Shown here: positions 16,015 through 25,700 of the stretch, piece by piece | Position numbering within the stretch: position 1 is the stretch's first letter | Layout of the letters: the number at the start of each line of letters is the position of its first letter | Source: a bacterium | GTDB taxonomy: Bacteria > RBG-13-66-14 | DNA length: 64,000 nt | Direction: 5' to 3' | Assembly (NCBI GenBank): GCA_035528375.1 | Contig: DATKYS010000132.1 | Span: 4,901-68,900, forward strand | Notes under the pieces: model-generated | What the model saw: only the letters and a program-made list of their open reading frames with translations | Database searches by the model: none | What the model was told of the DNA's origin: nothing | Made by a program: the position numbers and the translations under genes

Positions 16015-16805
16015 GCGGTTACGATGATAGGTCCGGTCGCGTCGCGGATGGCGCGCTGGGTCCTAGGCTCCAGGATGAGGTGATCCGCGCTCCCGGTGGC
16101 CCCGATGACGACCAGCTCGCCGGGGTCCAGATCGGCGATGCGCTCCTCGAGGGGCAGGGTCAGCTCCTCGTATTCGGCCGGTCGGTCGTAGCTCGCCAGG
16201 AGCTTCTCGGCGTCGGCGCGGGTCCCGCCCTCGTGGATGACCAGAATCCGGTGCCCGCCGGAGAGGTCGGCGGCGAACCGCAGGGTCTCCTCGGCGGAGG
16301 GCTTGTCGTCGGCGAAAACCACGACGCGGGACGGCTTCTCGAAATCGGCCGGGGCCAGCATGACCGCGGTGTTCACCCGCTTGAGCACCCCCTCGGCGAC
16401 GTTGCCGAGCATGTCGTTCTCGTACTCGGCGTGGTCGCCCTGGCGCCCGATGACGACGAGATCGGCCCTCTGCGCCCTCTCGACCAGGGTGGTGGCGACG
16501 GGGCCGCTGGTGATGATTTCCTCGTAGGAAACCCCCGCCTTGCGGGCCAGCTCGGAGATGAAGCCCAGGGCCGTCTCGCCCAGGCCGCGCAGGACAGGTT
16601 CGGCCGCGGCGCGGAAGTCGGTCGCCGGGGCGAAGCCCAGCATCGCCGCCAGACGGGCGAAAAAGGGCCCATCCAGCAGGCGGATGTCCAGGACGTAGCA
16701 GCCGATCAGCTTGGTGCCAGCGGCCTGCGCCGCCCAGACGCCGTAACGGGCGGCTCCCTCGGCGTAGCGCGAGCCGTCGGTGCCGACCAGGACGTTGCGG
16801 ATCAT
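16011..16805 (-). CDS. Tandem-domain universal stress protein (UspA family)
   Basis: 264 residues from ATG 16805, preceded by GGGGAGAGA. First Usp domain 1-140: MIRNVLVGTDGSRYAEGAARYGVWAA and the nucleotide-loop-like VVIGRQGDHAEYENDMLGNVAEGVLKRV. Second domain 150-264: RVVVFADDKPSAEETLRFAADL and VVIGATGSADHL...RAIRDATGPIIVTA, with the loop shortened. Usually cytoplasmic and dimer-like in one chain; domain 1 keeps the G-x2-G-x9-G spacing for ATP, domain 2 does not. Followed by the overlapping membrane protein gene. Confidence 0.88.
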   Translation of the reverse strand: MIRNVLVGTDGSRYAEGAARYGVWAAQAAGTKLIGCYVLDIRLLDGPFFARLAAMLGFAPATDFRAAAEPVLRGLGETALGFISELARKAGVSYEEIITSGPVATTLVERAQRADLVVIGRQGDHAEYENDMLGNVAEGVLKRVNTAVMLAPADFEKPSRVVVFADDKPSAEETLRFAADLSGGHRILVIHEGGTRADAEKLLASYDRPAEYEELTLPLEERIADLDPGELVVIGATGSADHLILEPRTQRAIRDATGPIIVTA

Positions 16806-16885
16806 CTGTCTCTCCCCGGGTGCGGTTCCGGCCAAGTGTACCAAAAAAGGAAGCCGTGTCCCCGGCAAAACGAAGTTATTCCGGA

Positions 16886-16903
16886 CGAGGGGTTAGCCCC
16901 TTG
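16886..16903. repeat. Degenerate copy of the intergenic palindrome
   Basis: CGAGGGGTTAGCCCCTTG, related to the 20-bp palindrome at 3657 but with two bases missing at the centre. It lies between trmFO and the UspA gene. Confidence 0.5.
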
Positions 16904-16921
16904 CCTTACACATGAACGGAG

Positions 16922-18271
16922 CTACGCCCCCGGCGACTCGATCCGCCACCGGAAGGCGCGCATCGCGGCCAGGGCCCGGAGCGCCAGCGCCGTCCGCCGG
17001 TCCCTTTTTCCCCGCACCCGGGTCGAAAGCGGCGGCAGGAGTCCGTAGTGGGCGTTTACCGGGCACGGGGGATCGTCCTCGTCGTTACGGTCCGCGCCGG
17101 ACAGGGTTCTCACCAGACCGCCCAGCACCGTCTCCCTTGGCGGAACGATCGGCTCCGACCCCGACAACCGGCGGGCGAGGTTCTTTCCCGCCAGAAGGCC
17201 CGTGGCGACTGCCTCGACGTACCCCTCCGCCCCCGAGAGCTGCCCCGCGACGAAGACGCCGGGCCGTCCCCGAAGCTCCAGGCTCGCCTCCAGCAGCGCC
17301 GGGGCGTCCAGGTAGCCGTTGCGGTGCATCCGGCCGTAGCGGACGAACTCGGCCCGCTCCAGGCCGGGCAGGGAGCGCAGGAGTGTTCGCTGGGCCGACG
17401 GGGTCAGGCGGGTCTGGCAGCCGACGAGGCTGTACCGCGTCCTTTCCCGATTCTCGGCCCGGAGCTGGATGACGGCGTGGTAAGACTGCCCGGTGTCCGG
17501 CCGGCGGAGACCAACGGGTCGCAACGGACCGAAGCGCAGGGCGTCCCGGCCCCGCTCGGCGAGGACCTCCAACGGCAGGCAACCCTCGAAGACCGCGAAC
17601 GCGTCCCCGACCAACTCCCGGTCCACCGCGTGAACCGGCGCCCGGGGCAGCGTGAGCAGATTTTGCCAAAAATTCTCGTACACCTCGGCACAGAGGCCCA
17701 CGTTCATGTAGTCGTCCCCGAGGCCGTGGCGCCCGGCGGGGAAGACCTTCTCCGGGTCGAGGCTCTCCGCCGTCACCACGGGCGAGGTAGCGTCGTGGAA
17801 AAAAAGCCGCCCGCGACCCAGCTCCTCATCCAGCCTTCCCATGAGCGTCGGTCCGGTGAGCGGGCCGGTGGCCAGGACGGCCGGAGCCTCCGGGGGCTCG
17901 GTCACCTCCTCCCGGACGACCTCGACGAGCGGATTGGCCGTCAGTCTACGCTCCACCTCCGCCGAGAAGAGCTCCCGGTCCACGGCCAGCGCCGAACCGG
18001 CCGGCACCCGGTAAATCTTCGCCGCTTCGATTAAAAGGGACCCCAGGAGCTCCAGCTCGGCCTTCAGGCAGCCGTGGGCGTTGTGGAGCTCGACGCTCTT
18101 GAGCGAATTGGAGCAGACGAGCTCGGCCAGCCCGCCGCCGGTGTGTGCGCCGGTCCCCTTGCCGGGGCGCATCTCGAACAGCCGCACCGGATGCCCGGCC
18201 CGGGCGAGCTGCCACGCCGCCTCGCAGCCCGCCAGCCCCCCTCCGACCACGGTCACGTGTCCGGGAGTCAT
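16922..18271 (-). CDS. trmFO: Folate-dependent tRNA (uracil-54-C5) methyltransferase
   Basis: 449 residues, family length. FAD-binding VVGGGLAGCEAAWQLA at the N-terminus, MRPGKGTGAHTGGGLAELVCSNSL with the redox Cys, GCLKAELELLGS, ALAVDRELFS, and VFEGCLPLEVLAERG carrying the second catalytic Cys; later GLRRPDTGQSYHAVIQLRAEN and AGQLSGAEGYVEA. It makes ribothymidine at position 54 of tRNA using methylenetetrahydrofolate. The upstream hairpin at 18282-18302 separates it from the phosphatase gene. Confidence 0.95.
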   Translation of the reverse strand: MTPGHVTVVGGGLAGCEAAWQLARAGHPVRLFEMRPGKGTGAHTGGGLAELVCSNSLKSVELHNAHGCLKAELELLGSLLIEAAKIYRVPAGSALAVDRELFSAEVERRLTANPLVEVVREEVTEPPEAPAVLATGPLTGPTLMGRLDEELGRGRLFFHDATSPVVTAESLDPEKVFPAGRHGLGDDYMNVGLCAEVYENFWQNLLTLPRAPVHAVDRELVGDAFAVFEGCLPLEVLAERGRDALRFGPLRPVGLRRPDTGQSYHAVIQLRAENRERTRYSLVGCQTRLTPSAQRTLLRSLPGLERAEFVRYGRMHRNGYLDAPALLEASLELRGRPGVFVAGQLSGAEGYVEAVATGLLAGKNLARRLSGSEPIVPPRETVLGGLVRTLSGADRNDEDDPPCPVNAHYGLLPPLSTRVRGKRDRRTALALRALAAMRAFRWRIESPGA

Positions 18272-18281
18272 CCCGAGTCCA

Positions 18282-18302
18282 AAGGCCCCCGCGGGGGCCT
18301 CT
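18282..18302. terminator. GC-rich hairpin between trmFO and the SpoIIE gene
   Basis: AGGCCCCCGCGGGGGCCTC region: GAGGCCCCCGCGGGGGCCT on the minus strand folds into a perfect stem. It lies after the SpoIIE-phosphatase stop and before trmFO on the same strand; no T-run, so it may trim or slow transcription. Confidence 0.4.
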
Positions 18303-18324
18303 CGCCTGAGTCCGTGCGAACCAT

Positions 18325-20004
18325 TTACCCCCCCTCGGATATGTATCGGTCCACCGTCAGGCTGACCTCTTCGGCCAGGTCCACGTCCAGGGGTTCCTCG
18401 ACTTCCGGCTCGAGCGCCTTCAGCGCGACCAGGGTCATGTCGTCGAACTGCCTCTTCTCCCCGGCGAATGCGCGCGCCGTTTCCGCCAGCCTTTTCACCA
18501 ACTCCGGCGGCGCGAGCTCGGCGGAGGCGGCGAAAGCATCCTGAAGCCTTCTGTCACCGAAGATTTCCATTTCTTCGTTCATGGCTTCGGAGACGCCGTC
18601 GGTGTAGAGGAGAACGGTGTCCCCCGGTTCCAGGCGAAGCGTCGTGGATTCCAGGGTCCGGCAGAACTCGTCGGGCTCGATAAGACCCAGGGGGCGTCCC
18701 CGGGTCTTGACGACCTCCACCAGCTTCTCGCTCGCGCGGAATACGAGCATCGAGTTGTGCCCGGCGTTGACCACGTCCAGGCTTCCGTTGCGGGAGTCGT
18801 AAACGTAGTAGAGGCAGGTGACGAAGTTGCCGGAGCGCATGTCGGGGCTGAGAAGGGTGTTGGTTTCGCAGAGGGTGGGCAGGGCGTCGAAATGCCGCGG
18901 GGCGGTGCTCTTGAGTATCGTGCGCAGTATGAGCATGACCATGAGCCCCTGGAGACTTTTCCCCGACACGTCGGCCACGACCACGCCCAGCCTCCGTTCA
19001 TCTATGGGGATGAAATCGTAGTAATCGCCGCCCACCTCGAAGGCCGGTTCGCAGAGGCCGGCAACGGCCATGCCCGGGTAGTCTGGCGGTTCGTCGGGCA
19101 GGTAGGAGAGCTGGAGCTGGCGGGCGATTTCCAGGTCCCGCAGGAGACGCCCCCTGTCGCCGGAGGCGTCGCGCGGGTTCTCCAGTCTCTCGGCCAGGTC
19201 GTTGACGGCCGCGGCCAACCGACCGAGCTCGTTCCTGGCGGAAGCCTTCAGGCGGTAGGTGATGTTGCCCGCCCCGAGCTTTCTCACCCCACGCTGGAGC
19301 TCCTTCAGGGGTCCCAGGATCCGCAGGATGAAGAGAACGCCCAGGCCCGTGGTGATGAGGAACGCCGCCGCGCCGATGAGGACGCCGTTGACCGTGGCCC
19401 GCTCCAGGGCCAGGCGCACCGGCTCCGCCGACATCACCAGGCGCAGCTTCCCGAGGGTGGTGAAATCACCCGGCGGGCGCGCGGGGTGGTACACCGGCAG
19501 GGTGAGGCAGAAGGACCCGCCGTCGGAGACGAGCTCCTCCCTCGCCCGGAGAGATCCCAGCTCCGCCGGCTCCCCCCCGACGTTCAGGGGGACTATCTCC
19601 TCGTCGGCCGAGTAGATGCCGCCCCGGTCGTCGAAGTAGTAGGCGCCGGTGAGGTGCGGGTTGTCCTCCAAAACCTCGGCCAGCGTCCGCACGATCCCCT
19701 CCCCCGCGTCGGGATCCCGGGCGATCGGGGAGAGCGTTCGGGCGACGGTCCGACCCTGGCGCACCAGCGAGGTCTGGAGTCCCTGGTAGAGGTTCGCCCG
19801 CTCGGAGGCGACCAGAAACCAGGTAAGCCCCGTCGCGGTGACGAGGACCAGCAGCCCGACGAGGATGGCGAACTGCCAGTGCAGGTTGAGGCGTCTCTTT
19901 TCCTTATCCGTCAAATCGGCTTCCCGGGTCGTCGTTCGCCGTGAGGTGGCCCGTGCTCCGAGCGAAGTGCTCTCCAATCTGTAGCTTACACCCATACGCG
20001 GCAT
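18325..20004 (-). CDS. Membrane PP2C/SpoIIE-type phosphatase with HAMP domain (RsbU-like)
   Basis: 559 residues if started at 20004; a TTG near residue 30 is possible. Membrane helices at about 43-65 and 210-232 frame a periplasmic sensor domain (SERANLYQGLQTSLVRQGRTVARTL ... GAYYFDDRGGIYS). A HAMP domain follows (LGPLKELQRGVRKLGAGNITYRLKA), then the SpoIIE domain: ARQLQLSYLPDEPP, FEVGGDYYDFIPID, VVVADVSGKSLQG, DVVNAGHN, LLYTDGVSEAMN and FDDMTLVAL carrying the metal-binding Asp residues. Such proteins dephosphorylate anti-anti-sigma factors or other Ser/Thr phosphoproteins; the partner is not in this window. Confidence 0.9.
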   Translation of the reverse strand: MPRMGVSYRLESTSLGARATSRRTTTREADLTDKEKRRLNLHWQFAILVGLLVLVTATGLTWFLVASERANLYQGLQTSLVRQGRTVARTLSPIARDPDAGEGIVRTLAEVLEDNPHLTGAYYFDDRGGIYSADEEIVPLNVGGEPAELGSLRAREELVSDGGSFCLTLPVYHPARPPGDFTTLGKLRLVMSAEPVRLALERATVNGVLIGAAAFLITTGLGVLFILRILGPLKELQRGVRKLGAGNITYRLKASARNELGRLAAAVNDLAERLENPRDASGDRGRLLRDLEIARQLQLSYLPDEPPDYPGMAVAGLCEPAFEVGGDYYDFIPIDERRLGVVVADVSGKSLQGLMVMLILRTILKSTAPRHFDALPTLCETNTLLSPDMRSGNFVTCLYYVYDSRNGSLDVVNAGHNSMLVFRASEKLVEVVKTRGRPLGLIEPDEFCRTLESTTLRLEPGDTVLLYTDGVSEAMNEEMEIFGDRRLQDAFAASAELAPPELVKRLAETARAFAGEKRQFDDMTLVALKALEPEVEEPLDVDLAEEVSLTVDRYISEGG

Positions 20005-20034
20005 CGGGGCAAGCGGATGCCTCCGGCGTCGTTG

Positions 20035-20043
20035 TGGTATGAT
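20035..20043 (+). promoter_or_regulatory. Extended -10 promoter for the secreted protein at 20091
   Basis: TGG followed by TATGAT (20038-20043), an extended -10; the -35 region has no clear match. Expected start near 20050. Confidence 0.55.
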
Positions 20044-20090
20044 GATCGGGTGTGGGACAGCCCATTTCCCTGGAGTTCAAAGGAGACACC

Positions 20091-21110
20091 ATGGTCCGGA
20101 AAGCCGTCACGGCCCTGCTGCTTCTCGCGGTCGGGGCGCTCCTCGCCGAGGCCACCTACCCCATGCCCGAGGGTTCTTTGAGTTACTGGGAGTTCTTCGG
20201 CGACACCCCCTTCACCCCCGGTCGGGGTTTCGTGGGGAAGCTGGAGCTGGGCGATCTGGTCTCCGACATGTACAATCGCGTCGGCGGCGGGATGGAGGAA
20301 ATGGACTACCCCTTCTGGTACTTCTTCGAGGACGGACCCTACGCTTTCACCGTCATCGGCCAGTACGACATGGATTCCATGACCTTCCCCATCGTCGGGC
20401 TGGCCCTGGGCGGTATGGCGGATTTACCGCCACCCGCCATCATCACCCCCGAGGGGATAGGGGTCGGGGCGACGTGGCCCGAAGTGGTCGCCCTTTACGG
20501 TCGTCCCCCCCTGGGTGTGCGCGCGGCCGGGGCGTCGTACCCAGAGTTGGGGCTGGTCGTGTACCTCGACAACTACTTCAACGTCTCCACGCTCTTCGTC
20601 CAGGTGCCCGGTCCTCCCGAGGAGCCTTCCGGGATGCGCTACGAGAACGACGGTGTGGAGCTGCCCCAGGTCGTGACGCCGGCCAAGGGCATCCTGGCCG
20701 TGCCCCTGCCCGCGGGGTGGTCGCTGAGCGACTCGGCCGACGTGACCGCCTTCTACGCCGATCCTTCGGACGGTTGGAACGTCCAGGTGTCCACCTGCGT
20801 GGACTGCAGCGACGACGTCACCCAGTGGGCGGACATGCAGGAGGGGTTGCTGTACGGTTCGAATCTCCTCCCCGTCGGCGAGTGGTACCTTCATCCCGAA
20901 GCGCTCGCGGCCTACGGCGCGGACGAGAGTTATTGCGCCGAGTATTCGAGCGATTTCATGGGGCACGGCTGGAGTCTCTTCCTGCGCCGGAACACCGAGA
21001 CGGTGAACGTCACCGTCAACTGCCTGGATCCCGTGATGTACGGGGATGATCCCGAGGGGGCGGACCGTCTGGCCAGCGCGATTCTGGCCGGGCTGGAATT
21101 CGTGGAATAG
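20091..21110 (+). CDS. Secreted protein of unknown function
   Basis: 339 residues from ATG 20091, which follows AAAGGAGA; the GTG at 20052 lies at the predicted transcription start. Signal peptide 1-21 (VTALLLLAVGALLAEA). The mature protein has short repeats of Gly/Asp-rich strands (LGDLVSDMYNRVGGGMEEMDYPFWYFFEDGPYAFTVIGQYDMDSM), a central GATWPEVVALYGRPPLGVRAAGASY like domain that follows strand changes, and three or more Cys (CVDCSDD). No membrane helix after the signal. I recognise no family. Followed at 63 bases by tRNA-Phe. Confidence 0.72.
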   Translation: MVRKAVTALLLLAVGALLAEATYPMPEGSLSYWEFFGDTPFTPGRGFVGKLELGDLVSDMYNRVGGGMEEMDYPFWYFFEDGPYAFTVIGQYDMDSMTFPIVGLALGGMADLPPPAIITPEGIGVGATWPEVVALYGRPPLGVRAAGASYPELGLVVYLDNYFNVSTLFVQVPGPPEEPSGMRYENDGVELPQVVTPAKGILAVPLPAGWSLSDSADVTAFYADPSDGWNVQVSTCVDCSDDVTQWADMQEGLLYGSNLLPVGEWYLHPEALAAYGADESYCAEYSSDFMGHGWSLFLRRNTETVNVTVNCLDPVMYGDDPEGADRLASAILAGLEFVE

Positions 21111-21119
21111 GCCGAACCC

Positions 21120-21149
21120 TTGACATGTCCGACCCGTTCTTGCTACGCT
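21120..21149 (+). promoter_or_regulatory. Sigma-70-type promoter of tRNA-Phe
   Basis: TTGACA (21120-21125), 18-base spacer, TACGCT (21144-21149). Expected start near 21156, 18 bases before the tRNA. Confidence 0.65.
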
Positions 21150-21173
21150 CGCCCTGCTGTAAAAAGGCCGCGG

Positions 21174-21249
<76 letters not shown>

Positions 21250-21371
21250 TCGGTCCGGTGGGCCGGTGTCGGTGATAAAAGGTGGGGCGAACGGGTAAAT
21301 GATATCGCCTTAGCCCTTCGGGGAGTCCGCCCCGGTCGGACGCGGGCGGTTGTGTGGCGCGGCGGAGCCGT

Positions 21372-21400
21372 AAGTCAAAAAGCCGGGTGCTGGTTGACTT
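21372..21400 (+). promoter_or_regulatory. Inverted repeat before the protein gene at 21418
   Basis: AAGTCAA (21372-21378) and TTGACTT (21394-21400) form 7-bp arms around 15 bases, just upstream of the ribosome site (GGGAGGT at 21407-21413). It could be an operator or a leader hairpin; the evidence is only the symmetry. Confidence 0.35.
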
Positions 21401-21417
21401 TACCCCGGGAGGTCGAA

Positions 21418-22590
21418 TTGGGCGCGAAGCGCTATCTCAACGTTCTGGTCACCTTCGTCCTCTTCATCATCTGCCTCGGCGTCGTCTACCTACTGTCCCT
21501 GGATCGAACCGAGGGGCATCGCGGCGCCGGTGACCAGTTATACGGGAAATACGAGTACGAGGCCGCGCTGGAGGAGTACAGGCAGGCCTGCCTCGTGGAG
21601 TACAGTGACATTTTCGAGAGCATCGCCGACCCCGGTTCGCTGCCGCTCGACGACATACTCGATATTCTGACGGACCACGGCGTCGGCAACGAACGCGTCC
21701 TGAACAGCATCAACGACTGCTGGTTCCAGATGGGGTCCATCGAATTCGACAACTTCGACAAGAAAGGCCTCGATGTGGCCCTCCTCCCGGCCGAGACATA
21801 CCTGACCAAGGTGGAGCGCGGCGAGCATATGGAGGAAACCCAGGAGATGCTGGCCAAGGTGCAGACGGCCTTGAAGGAGGAGGTGGATATAGAAACCGGC
21901 ACCCGCGTGGTTTGCGCATACACGGTGTACATGGGCTGGCCCGAACCCCCCGAGGACCTGGTATACGAGGGCCCCGTTCCGCCTAAGGGCTATCTCTACA
22001 TCATGAACGACACCATCCACACCGAGAAGCTCACCAAGCGGGCCTATCTCAAGTACTCCGATGAGCTGAAGACCGTCATCATTGACGACTACGCCTCCCA
22101 GTATTACGCCAAGGATTTCATGGGCATCCCGAGCCACATCGCCGACGACAGCCCCGTAGACCTCTCGGTTAAAAGCGACACCCGGGAGACATCCATCGAG
22201 CTTTCCGGCGGCGACAGGCTCAACGCCGAGCCGTACAGGTACATGGTCTTCGTTCTCATCGAGATCACGAACCGGAGCAACGATCCGGAGTACATGGGCG
22301 GCCCCGAGCCCTACGAGTTCGAGCTGGCGAACTGCCGCCTGTACAAGTCCTTGGAGACCAACTTCGACGAGCCGATGGCGTCCGACCAGAAGGATTCCCG
22401 CGATCCGCGCAAAACCTATCTGCCCGACACCGCGACCATCCTGCCCGGCGAGACGCTCTCCGGCTGGATCATGTTCTACACCTGGGATTCGGCCGAGTAC
22501 TACTTCAAGATTATCCGCAAGAAGGTCAACCCCGATACCGGGATGGAGTTCTCCGAGCCGCTGGTCGGCAAGACCCTGCCGGCGTTCTAG
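21418..22590 (+). CDS. Inner-membrane-anchored protein with large exported domain, unknown
   Basis: 390 residues from TTG 21418, chosen because GGGAGGT ends 4 bases before it; earlier in-frame starts fall within tRNA-Phe. One membrane helix at about 6-27 (LNVLVTFVLFIICLGVVYLL) is followed by a helical TPR-like segment (LYGKYEYEAALEEYRQACLVEY ... MEETQEMLAKVQTAL) and, from about 200, a beta domain (YRYMVFVLIEITNRSNDPEYM ... TATILPGETLSGWIMFYTWDSAEYYFKII) similar in plan to DUF4352-type Ig-like domains. Probably periplasm-facing. Terminated by two hairpins just downstream. Confidence 0.72.
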   Translation: MGAKRYLNVLVTFVLFIICLGVVYLLSLDRTEGHRGAGDQLYGKYEYEAALEEYRQACLVEYSDIFESIADPGSLPLDDILDILTDHGVGNERVLNSINDCWFQMGSIEFDNFDKKGLDVALLPAETYLTKVERGEHMEETQEMLAKVQTALKEEVDIETGTRVVCAYTVYMGWPEPPEDLVYEGPVPPKGYLYIMNDTIHTEKLTKRAYLKYSDELKTVIIDDYASQYYAKDFMGIPSHIADDSPVDLSVKSDTRETSIELSGGDRLNAEPYRYMVFVLIEITNRSNDPEYMGGPEPYEFELANCRLYKSLETNFDEPMASDQKDSRDPRKTYLPDTATILPGETLSGWIMFYTWDSAEYYFKIIRKKVNPDTGMEFSEPLVGKTLPAF

Positions 22591-22610
22591 TAGCCCTCGG
22601 TGTTTCAAAC

Positions 22611-22639
22611 GGCGGGGGATTGGTCCCCCGCCTTTTTTT
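22611..22639 (+). terminator. Intrinsic terminator after the gene at 21418
   Basis: GGCGGGGGATTGGTCCCCCGCC stem-loop (arms GGCGGGGG / CCCCCGCC; sequence broken here for clarity) followed by TTTTTTT, 20 bases after the stop. Confidence 0.85.
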
Positions 22640-22683
22640 CAGGTTCGTACATCTTGCTCTGGCGAAGTCGGTGTTTTAAAAAC

Positions 22684-22710
22684 GGGCGGGGTTCGGTCCC
22701 CGCCTTTTTT
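22684..22710. terminator. Second hairpin terminator between convergent genes
   Basis: GGCGGGG / CCCCGCC around TTCGGT, then TTTTTT, with an AAAAA run before it, so it can also end the SprA-like transcript from the other side. Confidence 0.75.
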
Positions 22711-22799
22711 CGACCCCCAACCCCGGCCCGCGCCTCGCGGATTGCGATGACGTGGGGGCGCGTGTCCGCACCCGTACCCCTTTTCGTCACCGTCCCGCG

Positions 22800-25700
22800 T
22801 CAGAACTTCAGCTCCAGAGCCAATTTCACGTCGAAGCTCGAGTAGTCGTAACCCACCGAGGTCTTGTTGGTAAAGTCCTCGTAGGTCAGCGTCAGATTGG
22901 CGTGGATGTTGGTGGTGAGGTAGTACCCGCCGGTGAGCGAGGCGGTGTGGCGATTGGTGTCGTCGGGCGGCGTCTGGCTGCCTCCGGAGACGCTGTTCTC
23001 GACGATGGTCAGGCTGTAGCTCGCGGTGAGTTGCAGCTCGTTGCGCAGCGGCACGTTCTCGCCGAGGAAGGGGATGCGGAAGGAGCCCGGCAGCTCCATC
23101 ACGTAGGTGAGGCTCGCCCCGGGGTTGTACGTGTTGGTGACCCGGTGGGTGTCGCCGATGCCGTACGCCGACCCGCTCTCGTCGGTTATGGTCGAGGCCT
23201 CGGTGTAGGAGAGCATGGTGGAGAGGTCGTCAGACCAGGCGGCGCGCCAGGAGATGCTCGGTGTGTACGTCCGCGACAGGCTGACCCCGATCCACTTCGT
23301 CGTCTGTTTCTGGTAGGAGAGCTTGACCGTGGACTGCTGCAACAGGGACGCGAAGATGGGAAAATACTTGTGCCCGGTGATGGTGAGCTCGGCGGCGGGC
23401 CAGACCTCGGTCCAGGTCCGGCTGCTGCTGCCGTAGGCCTCGGAGAGGTCCGTGGAGAAAGAGTACTTGATTTCCCCGAGAAGGACGTCGTAGCTCGCCA
23501 GCTCGGGGTCGTCGAATCCGCGGAAGAACTCCAGCGGGCGGAAGCGGTTCGAGACGAGATAGGAGTAGCCCCGCCCCGAATAGGTGGGCTCGCCGGCCTC
23601 GTGCCAGATGTGGTCCCAGCCCCAGACGTACTCGGGGGGCGGCTTTTGGGTGACCTCGTCGTAAGTCGAGCTCCTCCGGAGGGTGTAGTTCAGGTTGGTC
23701 GTCCAGGAGCCGAACCACTTCTCGATGAGGGTTCCCAGTGAGAGGGGCAGGCTGGCCGAGAAGTTGTTGCTGACGCTCACGTCGTAGGTCTCGGAAGCGT
23801 AATCCGAGGGGGGGTTGAAGAGCTCCGAGTAGGTGGTGCCGAAATCCAGCGACGGCTGAGCCAGGCGGAATCGGCTGAAGGAGAGCATCAGCCCGGAGTT
23901 CTGCGTGTGACTCACCGGTTCGGAGTGCAGCAGGTCGCGGGTATCCGAGATGGAGAAGCTGGGGGAGAAGGACAGCCCGCGGATGAACTGCCAGGTTACC
24001 GAGGTGGTGACCTCTTCCTTTCCGGTAATGGTGTCCACCCGCCCCGTTTCCTCGTCGTAATCGGTGGAGTCCTTCTTGTAGAGGTACCGGGCGTTTATCT
24101 TTGTCGGGACGAAGAAGAGCTCGGAGATTAACGAGTAATCGAAGCTGGCGCTCGCCGACTCATCGTGGTCGTTGCGGCGGGCCGTCTCGTTCAACCCTCG
24201 GTAGTCGGTGTAGGAGAAGCCGAGCGTGGGCCAGCCCGTCTTCGAGAAGGCCAGGTTGGCCTTGGCGGTGTCCGAGACCGTCTTGCCCAGGTCTTCGACG
24301 GAACCCTCGTAATCGGCGATGTTTTCCACGTAGACGGTGGAGTGGGTCATGGAGCCGGTCAGCGGTATGTTGACGCGCCAATCGTCGGGCATGAAAGCGC
24401 CCAGCGCCAGGGTGGCCGCCCCGTCCAGGTCCTCGGCCGTGACCCCGGTGCGCCGGAGCCCGATGGACTGGAAGTCCCCGTCCACCTTCTGGTAGCTGCC
24501 CTCCACGGTGAGCACGTCGCCGAACTTCAGCGAGAGCCTCCCCCGCTGAGCCAGCCCCTCGCGCACGACCGGGTTTTCCAGGTCTATATTGTTTACCCAG
24601 ACCCGACCCAGTCCCCCTCCCGGCTGGAAGGCGCCGCTCATGGGGCTGGTGGTCCCGACGCCGCAGGTGACCTCGTACGTGCGTACCAACTGCGGAGACC
24701 CGGCCACGGTGAGGTTGTTCCTCGTGTATGTCTCCGGACGCACCTCGGGGTCGAGGGCCTCGTACTCCTGCCTGAGGGCGATGAGCTCGGTGAAGTCCAC
24801 TTCCAGCTTGTTCCAGCCCGGCGCCGCCAGGGGCATCGCCGCCTCGTAGTAGTTGTTCTCGTCGGTGCCGAAGCGGATGAAGAAGAGGTCTTCGCCTGAT
24901 CTGTCCAGGTTTCGGTTGTTGATGGATACGGTCAGACGGTCGTGGGTGGTGAAGTCGCGGCTCTCCAGGAACTCCTGCACCGTGTAGCCTCGGATGACGT
25001 CCTCGGTGTCCAGCACACCGTTGCCGGCCCCGGTGGCCTCCGGGTCGTAGCCGGACCACCCGACGTCCTCGCCGGGGTCGAGGATGCCGTTGTGGTTCGT
25101 ATCCTCGGTGTTCAGGATGCCGTCCCCCTCGCCGTTGTCCGGCTCGCCGGTGTCGCGGAACCGGGGATTCGGTTGGAAGGAGCCCCGCCCGAAACGTCCG
25201 TCGTAGCCCCAGTCGTTCCAGCGGACGAGGTTGTAGGCAAGGTCGAGGGCCTGCTCGCGGATTAAAAACCCCTGCGTGTCCTCGCGCTGCTCCAGCGGCT
25301 CGTAGTCCTGGTTGTCCTCGGAGTTCACCGTGCCCACGGCGAAGTGATTCCTCGGGTTTTCGGGCTCGGTGACCGGCGCCTCCCACCGGACGCCGGTGAG
25401 CCGGAGGTTGTACACGAGGACGGCCGTGTCCTCGCCTCCGACGAAATCCCCGGTGTTCTCGGACTCGATCCAGATGCGCATGGCCTTGATCAGTTTGGAC
25501 AGAGGCGGCATGTAGTCCCCCGGCCGCGTCTCGTCGGTTTCCAGGGGGATGCGGATGGCCAGCCAGCCGTTGCCCAGGTCGCGCCCCAGGTACTCCTCGG
25601 GGATGTCCGCCAGGGGGAGGGCGTAGCCGAAGTGCTGCTCCGTGGTGTCCAGGGTGAGGTTGAAGTCCAGGTCCTCTGTGTTGAGGAGGGAGTTGTTCCG